A DNA stretch of 64,000 nucleotides from Dastarcus helophoroides. Its lineage: Eukaryota > Arthropoda > Insecta > Coleoptera > Bothrideridae. This document shows, piece after piece, positions 55,783-64,000 of this stretch (positions within the stretch are counted from its first letter, which is position 1; every line of letters starts with the position of its first letter). The stretch lies in assembly GCA_028583605.1 (NCBI GenBank), contig CM053326.1, positions 50,032,159 to 50,096,158 of the forward strand, read 5' to 3'. The notes below the pieces were generated by a model. It saw only the letters and a program-made list of their open reading frames with translations, was not told where the DNA came from and searched no databases. A program made the translations under genes and the position numbers.

Positions 55783-56370
55783 TGAAATTGTTAAAAAGGA
55801 TTGTAATTAATGTAATAATATATGGAGGTCATGCTAATTTAATTTTTTATTTATGTACTAGCCATGTGCCTGACAAGATACCTTAACATTTCGCACTTTC
55901 CATAGAAACTTTTCCATCCTGTATTTCACCCCCTTAGGGGATGAGTGTCTCAAGACGCGCTTTTTTTGTCACAGAAGATGACCTAATTTGGTAAAACAAA
56001 TTGAAAAAGCTTGTATTATGTGTGGAGTGTATTTTGCTGTAGAAAAAATAATACATAAATTTTGAATCGTCCTGTACATCCAAAAATAATTTTAGGCGAC
56101 ACACATATGTACCAATTATTTTGTGTCTTATGATTTGTTTCTATCTTTAATTTACATGCTACAGATCAATGAACAGCAATAACTCCCCTATACAAGAAAT
56201 TTATGAATAGATTCGATTTTCACCCCCCTGTGAGCTGATTTTATCAATGTTCGTATCTTTTAACAGCAATAACTCCCCTATGCAAGAAATTTATGAATCG
56301 GTTCGATTTTGACCCTCTGTGAGCTGATTTTATCCATGTTCCTATCTTTTAAATAATTAAAATAGACATA
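55783..56370. repeat. 3' flank of NDUFA9 with a ~91-bp direct repeat
   Basis: ACAGCAATAACTCCCCTAT followed by GCAAGAAATTTATGAAT and GTGAGCTGATTTTATC occurs twice, starting at about 56173 and 56265. Upstream, 55860-56080 contains CCCCCTTAGGGGATGAGTG-like text that looks like a dispersed repeat, but its class is not recognised. Confidence 0.55.
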
Positions 56371-57684
56371 ATTAAAACAAATTACAGTCCAATATTTTAT
56401 TTACAACAAACAATGTATTTAAAAGAGGACGTAGCCTATGATAATTAAGTTAGATTTCTAACAGAAGTTAAAATATCACAATTGTTTACAGATGGTGAAC
56501 ATAACAGCTTCTTTCACTTAACAACTGTTCCTTCGATAGTCAACTAGCTGTCTTATGAGCAAACACCTTATTACACCTATGAACTTCTTGTTCTAGAAAT
56601 TTAATCGGTTGATTTAACGCTTGTTTCTGTAAATTGTATTATCAAATTCGTTGCTGGCAATGTTAAAATTGTGGCCCATGACCTGTGCATTTTAATGAGA
56701 CCTATTTATTACTTTATGTACAGTAAAGAATTTTCTAAATGTATTGTGTCCCAAGTAGAATACTGAAGAGGAATTCATTTTACGAAATATGAAAGAGGGG
56801 GCCCCAAGATTCGATTTATTCAAAGGAGAGGGAGTGTAGTAACTAATGTTTGGAAATCTTTGCACTAATTGAGTAATGTTTAGTTATAATAAGTTAAATA
56901 TCAAAGTTAGGTCAAGAAGGACGGATCTGCTAAAGTTTAGGAATAATTAAGACAGAAAAATTCATAAGTGTAAAATGAATCTGCTTAACTTGAAATTCAA
57001 GAATTGATGTATTTCTAATTCAATAATAGTTTGTTAAAATTGATTAGTGTAAAACATCTATTACACAAATTTCGTTTGTAAATGTCATTAAAGCTGACTG
57101 AAACATCAAAAAGTTATAAATATTATTTCTACCTCCTTTCACCAATTATTTATCATTTCATATTAGAAATAATTCAAATCTCCATAGCACTACAAAAAAA
57201 AATTATACGTGTTTCGTCACAACTGGAAAAATAAAACGACAAAACGGTTTCTTGAAATTAATTGTTGAAAGTTTTGGTTGATTTTCATATGCAGAGTAGG
57301 CAGACTGATTTGAGAAACTGTACCACAAAATAGAAGTTATTTATAATAAAAAACAACTTACTTGTGCCTACCTAAAAAAAACATCAATCTAAATATGCCA
57401 TAAATTACAAGAAACAATCAATCATCATGCTTTAGTTGTTCTCGCAGGAACACATTCTCGTTAATTTAACTAAAATAGAATTATACCAAATTAAATAGCT
57501 TTTATCTATTGAAACAAACTTTGGATGAATTTGCAGGAACAAATAATTGGTGAAAGTATTTTACATATATTCCGTACAATATTTTAATGACTTAAAAACA
57601 TTACTAATACTATAAAAGGAACATATAATATTTCTCCACATATGAATAAAATTTTTAGAAAAAAGCCAGTATTCCACAATGGAA
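56371..57684. other. Intergenic DNA between NDUFA9 and RIC8
   Basis: AT-rich, convergent 3' ends on both sides. No repeat or gene recognised. Confidence 0.45.
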
Positions 57685-60242
57685 TCAATCACTATCTGAA
57701 TCTTGTCGCACTTGTTGATTTCTAAGCCCTTCTTGTAACTGCAAGACATGCTCTATTGGTTCAGGTTTGCCATCTTGCCCAACCCTGCAGGGTTTTATGG
57801 CACCGCTTTTAGTCAGTGAATCCATCAGTTGAACCAATTTCATTGCTTCATACTCTTTCTGCAGTTACACAGTTACTGATTAAATGACGTTCATTAAATC
57901 AATTAGTGACCTACCTGTTCCTCAGTCATATTAGCCATAGCATCAGGGTGTGGCGGCTCGAAACATCCCAAAACAGGATTAATTCCATGCTTTGCTTCAG
58001 CGTATTCCTCAGTTTCACTATCGTCGTCATCAGAACTGAATTCAGCGGCTCCTTCATCTTCTTGTCCACCAAGAAGACCCTTTTGAGCAAACAGACCGGC
58101 AGCATTACCATATCCGGTATACTTAATCATTCTTTTGACTAAAATTAACACTCTGTAAATTAACAATAGAAAACCGAGGTGTTGAAATATTACCGCTCTT
58201 TTTACATAAAACAAACAACAACTCAGCTATTATATCTCTTAATTGGGTAATGGGTGTTGTCAGCAATCTGCAAAGGGAGTTTCTTAAAGTTGTTCCTTGT
58301 TCTGGACGATTATACACATCTTTTAAAGGAGGCAGTATCATTAAACGCAAGTACTTCCTAATAATCCTTTCGCCAAGAGCGGCTTTGTATAATACCGTTA
58401 TGATTGGTAAAAGCACCTCAGATTGATCCTTCACACCCTGCATTAAACACGAAATAAATCAATACAACTAAAGAAAATTAAGATGTAAATACTTGCCGGT
58501 TCCAGATCTAATTTAACTTTCAAAAACTGCAAACATTCATATATGGCGGTCATATTATGTCCTTGGAATTGCATTTTCTTTGGTACTGTTTGTGTATCAT
58601 CAACCACAGGTATTAATAAATGATAACATTTTAAAGGAACATTCGTAAGTAGATTGATGACGTTATTTTGTAGTAGCCAAGATTTTTCTTTATTGCTAGT
58701 AGGTATAAGCAAATATTTTCTCAAGACAATAACCAGATGGTTAAATTTTTTTAGATCTTCGTCATCCACCTGTCTTACGCGCAGAGTTAAATTGAAGAGG
58801 GCTTTAAGGACTTCGCAAGCTAAATCAACCTGGTCATCCTAGAATAAAAAATTCAGAAAAATATGACAAAATAGATGCGGCCACTAAAGGTAACTATTTT
58901 ATTCAAGGCTCTTACATGTCAGAAGTTAAAAGAGGAAGAATATTAATACTCACTGTTAAGGAAATCTGCGGTTTTCCATCAGCTGCTTCTTGCAAAATTA
59001 ACTCCAATACTTTCGTCAAATCGTCATCAACTTGTTTATCAATTCGTAGTTTTTGACGAATATTTGCACAGAGCGCAGTTAAAATAAATAGCAATTTCAA
59101 ATCGAAATACTTCACATTATGTGGATATTTTATGTCTCTGAAATTAGTATCGGTGGTTTTAAAAATTGAAATACAAATCTTGCGGTTTTAAACAACATTA
59201 ATTGCTGAAATAGGTTACTTACGGATACGTTTTAATTCTCTCTACAATACCATCCAAAATTCCATTTTTACAACACATTGTGGCAGCAACCATACTATTA
59301 AATGTTAAATTGCACAAACATTTTGAAACTTCCACTGCCACATCTTCATTTTCTTGTGTAAAGTTGAAGTTGTTTTCTAGTAGACCACTATATCGTTTAA
59401 ATAGATCCATCCACTGTTCGTTCACCAAGTCATCTAGAGCAGCCTTTTCCCGACTACAAATACATGGTTATCAATATTACACTTATTTTATTATCCAGAA
59501 TTTACCTCAAAATGCGTATAGCACAAAAACAGTTAGCAAGAACCTTCTTTTTATCGGCATTTTTGGACGCAATTTCGTAAAGTGCATTCCATAGCTTTTT
59601 TCGCTTATCGCTGCAGTTCAACTCAGGAAATGAAAATGTTGCTGAAGCCTAAAAAATAAACGTTACGACGTTGTTATTAGTTGCCAGTTCATGTAAGTTG
59701 CAATATATGCTCAAAATGAGGGAAAGTTAAATTGCGTTTATGTACATTATGTTTTTCTGTTAAAATTGCATTCTGAACAATACGCTACCAACATTTTTTT
59801 ATATCTTACTGGATGTGGATAAATAATTTTTTGAGTTTTAAAAGGGAAAGGTCGAAGCAATGTTATTTTATATTTATTGCGTTTCAATCTGATAACACAT
59901 ACTTGTGAGAAACGAAATATAACGAAATTCAAAAGAAGATTTATTTTTCGGCGCTTCCTTTCCATTCTAGTACAACTTGGGTGCTTCAACCTTACCTTAA
60001 TTGTTAACTGAATCAATCAATGCCTTAATGCTCAAAGTATCCAAAGAAACTGTATTTTGTTACCTTCAACATAGTTTACTTAGTTGCTTAGCAATTTAAA
60101 TATCTGTTACTACATCATTTTAAATGATAGTAGATGGTTATTAATATCCTATTTTAAAACTTACAGAAGACAAAAATGTTTCCAAAGCACTTTCATTGCC
60201 TTGTTCTATTATAGCATCAATGTCTTCCATTTCAAGTAACAT
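57685..60242 (-). CDS. RIC8: RIC8 (synembryn), G-alpha chaperone and exchange factor (539 aa, 8 exons)
   Basis: Cytosolic armadillo-type helical-repeat protein that folds nascent G-alpha subunits and acts as a non-receptor guanine nucleotide exchange factor. Exons on the minus strand: 60242-60165, 59648-59506, 59453-59223, 59137-58954, 58838-58497, 58437-58194, 58138-57915, 57858-57685. Phases join to 539 codons plus TGA, close to the ~530 of animal RIC8. Recognisable text: CLCNLTFNS, LKALFNLTLR, LYKAALGERIIRKYLR, DIIAELLFVLCK and KYTGYGNAAGLFAQKGLL (about residues 413-430). The acidic SSDDDDSETEE after it fits the CK2-type phosphosite region known in RIC8. Intron 5 uses a GC donor (GCAAGT). 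A downstream in-frame Met (MEDIDAIIEQ) is an alternative start. Vertebrates have RIC8A and RIC8B; insects have one. Confidence 0.94.
59153..59187 (-). repeat. Family I relic in RIC8 intron 3
   Basis: TTTAAAAATTGAAATACAAA followed by TCTTGCGG keeps only the tail-end word of the family. It is short, so chance is possible. Confidence 0.4.
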
Positions 60243-60489
60243 GCAACACTCAGAGACTCTTCAAGAAGTAAAATTACGGTAAAAATTACTGTATAACAAT
60301 ATCAATACTTTGGTCCTTAGCTGAAAAATTCTATTTGTGGTTTTATTTATTTACTTATATGACATCACAACATTCAATAGAACACCAAGTGGAGGTACTT
60401 TTGACCTAATTTTTTTTTAACTACTGAGAACTTGTGACTACGCATCTGCTCAAATAAAGGGGGTAGGATAGTTCCCCCCCAAACGTGAT
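60243..60489. other. Upstream of RIC8
   Basis: Probable RIC8 promoter and 5' UTR. No core promoter element was convincing. Confidence 0.4.
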
Positions 60490-60898
60490 ACTTTTGTCAT
60501 GTTGCAGGGTATAATCACCAACATAAATCAAGCAGAAAAGACAGTTGGCACTATCTAGTAATTTTACATATATGTTAGTTTTATATATTTACATTGACAA
60601 CTGTCAATCTCATTGTTAACAGCTTCTTTGCCTTTTATTTTTATCGTTTATTCATATGCTTTGCTATGACATAATAACACTGCAGAATAACTACATATAT
60701 ATCACAAACTATGTTTGAATGCCATTTAAAATAAAACAAAATGAGAAATTAACAATAAATTAGATTTGGTTAGGTTCACATATGTCAAATATTTTTGAAT
60801 AAATCATGTCATGCCACACCCTATTATATAAACCTAAAATTACTAAAATTTAGAATGATTTTATCATTTATAGGTTTACAGACCTTCCCTCTGATAGA
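60490..60898. repeat. Promoter-proximal repeat IV, copy 2 (empty hAT site)
   Basis: Uninterrupted relative of 50552-52040. At 60545-60565 it reads GGCACTATCTAGTAATTTTA where copy 1 has GTAACTAC, the 1026-bp hAT element and a second GTAACTAC. It ends about 225 bp upstream of the TBRG1-like start. Confidence 0.75.
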
Positions 60899-61123
60899 GT
60901 ATCCAACGCCTAGTTGGTTTTATCATTTGGCAACGCTGTAACTGGTTTGCAAAAAGCTGTACATAACCTCTAAAAAAATCTAATGTTTTGAAATGATAGT
61001 GATAAACAAGAAATATACATAAGTTTAAAACTTGGTGTTTTTTTTAAAATATACAATATAAACATACTGCCTAATAAATCTTTAACGTAGTGCTTTATCT
61101 TTTGGACTAATTAGTAAACGAAG

Positions 61124-62191
61124 ATGACGAGCGCGTACGAAAACTATTTAAAAAACATAAGAAGGAATACCGATAAATCTGCTATTTATGGTAAATACAA
61201 ACAAAAAACCAATTATATAAAGCAACTCATCAGGGAATATGTTCATGTAAGTGTCTTTTTGACGGAAAACTTCTCGTAATTAACAATTTTATTGTAGGAA
61301 AACGCAGCTCTAGTAGATGAATTGGAAGAAGTACAAGTCCAGATATTAATTAAAAAAGAAGAGCGAAAATTTTTACTGAAAAAACTTTGTGAATTTGAGC
61401 CACATGTCGCGGCAGAAGTTCAGAATTTTGCTAAGAAATCCAATCCCCAATCGGTAGTAGTAACATCGCCCGATGCGAAAACCCCTAAGCGGAAGCATTC
61501 AGATTCTCATCGAAGTTCTTCTCATAAAAAATCAAAGTCAAGACGTAGCACAAAAACTCGAAAACATATTGTGGCACCAATTCCAATTGATGGCAATGGG
61601 AAGCCCATATTTCCCATTGAGTTGGGAAGAATAACGATACATTCCTTAGGAGATGTTAACGGGAGACCAGAGTTTCACACTGCAGACGTTGTTTATCCTG
61701 TTGGTTATGTGTCTACAAGAAAATATGGTAGTTTAAAGGATCCCATGATTAGATGCGTCTATACATGTAAAATTTATGAATCAAATGATATGCCTAGGTT
61801 TGAAATTGCCTCTGATGATGGATCGCCACCAATTATTGCTGATACACCTGATGCCTGTCATTCGTTACTTCTCCAAAGAATCAATGATTCACTTTCGTTA
61901 AATGTGGTCAGCACAAGACCAAAAGGGAACGAATTCTTTGGTTTAAGTCATCCCTCTGTTCTTAATCTCATTCAAGGACTACCTGGTACAAGAAAATGTA
62001 TAAATTATAGATGGAATAGATTTGAAGTGATGAAAAACGGGGAACCCTATAATGAAGGAAATGACGCTGGATTAAGTTTCGAGTATTTACAAAGAAGTAT
62101 AAATTATTGTAAATATAAAATGGCCCCAGATGTATTACAAAAACCGGAAGAGTTGGAGATTTTTGAAGATAATGTGTTACATGATTACTAA
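61124..62191 (+). CDS. TBRG1: TBRG1-like FYRN/FYRC nuclear protein (338 aa, 2 exons)
   Basis: Probable ortholog of transforming growth factor beta regulator 1 (NIAM), a chromatin-associated growth regulator in vertebrates. Exons 61124-61246 and 61298-62191, one GT-AG intron, 338 codons plus TAA; human TBRG1 is about 411. Residues about 1-90 are basic and helical (coiled-coil-like YKQKTNYIKQLIREYV, LEEVQVQILIKKEE). Residues about 104-131 are a Lys/Arg/Ser-rich nuclear signal (KRKHSDS, KKSKSRRSTKTRK). FYRN is at about 154-199 (TIHSLGDV, VYPVGYVSTRKYGS, CKI) and FYRC at about 206-279 (PRFEIASDDG, FFGLSHPSVLNLIQGLPGTR). FYRN/FYRC also occur in MLL-type methyltransferases and JARID/PHF proteins, but there is no SET or PHD here, which fits TBRG1. 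Confidence 0.9.
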
Positions 62192-63010
62192 TACAGCAAG
62201 TTTAAATGTATCAGGGTAACTCAGTAGCTACAACGGACATTATTGTTTATTATAAAAACTATCAATATACTGCGAGTTGCTTACATAAGAAAAAAATTTT
62301 AAAAGGTTTAAAAAAAAATATGTACTATAATAAAATTTTGTTTGGCTTTTTTTATGTGCGCATTTGATGCTGGTTTTAAACATGATTTCTGATCCTCAGA
62401 TTTTCACTTTTATTTGAAGAGCTAAAGTTGCATATTTTTGTGCTAATCACTCTCTGAAATTCAAAGTAAATTTAAAGACGTGTCAAAATTATTATCTATC
62501 AATTATTTCCAAAGTAAGTTTAAAAAAACCAAACCAAAAAAATTAGTTTTACCAGATTTTCAGTAAAATATGATAGCATAAATTCTCCATATGTAGCAAT
62601 AACCTAATTATTAAAAATCCCCGCTCACTAACGTGTGTCCACCACTGTGGCCTAAAAAAAAAAAATACAAAAAGGAAAACCAGTTTTATTTAGGTTTCAA
62701 AATAAATTCAAGAAGTTTAGCTCTAAAGCATATTCTATTGTGAATATAATAAAATTATGAAATAATTGCGCAATTTGTTTTTTATTTTAATATTAATACT
62801 TAATTTGGACAAAGCTTTAAAAAATAAAAAGACCAATTGTACTACTACCGTTTAATTAATTTAAAGAAATAAAAAACATAACAAATATAAGAAAAATAAA
62901 ATTAATGGTAACAAGCATTTTTTTGTATAAATTTATTTTAAATATAGTTACATTACAAATAAGTCTTCTTGTCATTTCATTACTTCACATCAAAATTTAG
63001 ATGGAATCTG
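62192..63010. other. Convergent 3' ends, AT-rich
   Basis: Contains the 3' UTRs of the TBRG1-like gene and EI24. No repeat or gene recognised. Confidence 0.45.
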
Positions 63011-63965
63011 CTACTGCTTAATCGTTTTACTAATCACAGCATTAGTTAACACTATTACTGGTGTAAAAAGACGTAATGGGTAATCACTGAAACAAAATTT
63101 AAAAATCCAGAAGAACTCTTTCAAATTTTTTATCTTACCAAATGTCCACTATTGGATTGGCTTCATTTCCACTAATAATGAAAAATGGAAACAATATAGA
63201 GAATATGCAAGCACTGAAAAAATATAAAATCAATGAGAATAAAGCTTTCTATTCTATTTATATTACTTAATGATCCAAGAGCTGCTCATTTGTGTAAATA
63301 TGGTGAGTGGTAATCCAAAACCAATAAAATATGGCCAGTTTGATTCAATATAGGTCAACCTTTTGTGTAGTTCCCATCCCATACTGTACCATTTATATTC
63401 AAAAGCATATAGTGAATACAAAAGAGACATATGGATTAGACAAAATATAGTACCAAGCATATATATCGGTATATATTCCACAGCTAATGCTTGAATTAGG
63501 AAGCAAGACTGAACAAACATGCTAAAAGTAGTATCGGCAATAAATCTGCTGAACATAAACAGCTGCCTACTCTTATTATGTCTGTAAACTACAGAATCAG
63601 CAATATCCTAAAACAAAGAATTTATTAATCTAATTCAGTCAGTATATAAATTCAATTTTTGTTGTAAGAATTTGCAACAGAATTTGAACTTTATAAAAAA
63701 CAAGTTTACCTGGAACCACAAGCTGTTCACAATTTTGCTTAATAAAAATAAAGGAACCACCCAAAGTGACTTAAATATGAAAGAGAGCAAAGGTTTCATC
63801 CAAGACCAAACAAATTTTCCCATGAAAGAGTCTTTTCCAAATAATAGGCACAACAACCAATTGACTCCAGGTAATAAGCCAAATTCGAATAAGAGTATAC
63901 TTAAAAGAAATATTCCTCCATTTAGCACACCACATTGAATAATTCTTGTCATCACCTTAGATTCT
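63011..63965 (-). CDS. EI24: EI24 autophagy transmembrane protein, 3' part (248 aa visible)
   Basis: ER multipass membrane protein (etoposide-induced 2.4, PIG8; EPG-4 in worm) needed for autophagosome maturation. Four exons on the minus strand: 63965-63710, 63607-63267, 63213-63139, 63086-63011 (TAG). The 5' exons lie beyond the window edge. Diagnostic text: RIIQCGVLNGGIFLLSILLF, VWSWMKPLLSFIF, LWVVPLFLLSKIVNSLWFQ joined to DIAD, HMSLLYSLYAFEYKWYSMG, SNWPYFIGFGLPLT and FPFFIISGNEANP. At least four hydrophobic segments fit membrane spans. The C-terminus keeps RLFTPVIVLTNAV and a dilysine-like end IKQ. Confidence 0.93.
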
Positions 63966-64000
63966 CTGAAAAATAAAATGAAAGCATAACTCAAACATGT

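Overview
This is a eukaryotic nuclear window, almost certainly from an insect and most likely a beetle. The genes have short exons with GT-AG introns, the base composition is very AT-rich, and two luciferase/4-coumarate-CoA-ligase-like acyl-CoA ligase paralogs of the kind expanded in Coleoptera lie side by side. The species cannot be named from the sequence. Six host genes were recognised, all rebuilt here exon by exon with splice phases checked by hand.

Layout. 1-22.6 kb has no host gene. It holds a 15-unit satellite (3.0-6.7 kb), long degenerate T-rich or A-rich arrays built on a CGAAATTTCGA-like word, a hAT-type element (11.8-12.9 kb), LTR-like promoter fragments, a mariner-type long-TIR element (21.2-22.5 kb) and many copies of a small hammerhead-bearing repeat (called family I). 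22.6-33.4 kb is an acyl-CoA ligase gene on the minus strand, with a nearly intact LINE, a nested LTR/LINE/family I cluster and other LINE fragments in its introns. 33.4-39.6 kb is intergenic repeat. 39.6-49.3 kb is the divergent plus-strand paralog, with identical intron positions and a ~4.1 kb fold-back in intron 1. 52.1-55.8 kb is NDUFA9 (complex I), 57.7-60.2 kb RIC8 (minus), 61.1-62.2 kb a TBRG1-like FYRN/FYRC protein, and 63.0-64.0 kb the 3' part of EI24 (minus). The host genes appear unrelated in function apart from the duplicated ligases, whose N-termini look mitochondrial, as is NDUFA9.

The most interesting content is two families of short non-autonomous retroelements built around hammerhead ribozymes. 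Family II (445 bp, 54400-54844, 12-bp target-site duplication) contains a complete canonical type I hammerhead (54749-54791) and an inverted sister with one core change. Family I (about 140-240 bp, more than 20 copies) has a hammerhead-like fold with compensatory changes in stem II, a GUC or GUU cleavage site, a conserved splice-acceptor-like tract, and variable 9-13 bp target-site duplications at four sites. The architecture (short stem III, inverted tail or head units, variable TSDs) resembles terminal repeats of Penelope-like elements or retrozymes. No reverse transcriptase of that class lies in the window. All structural statements come from reading the bases; no folding or database search was run.
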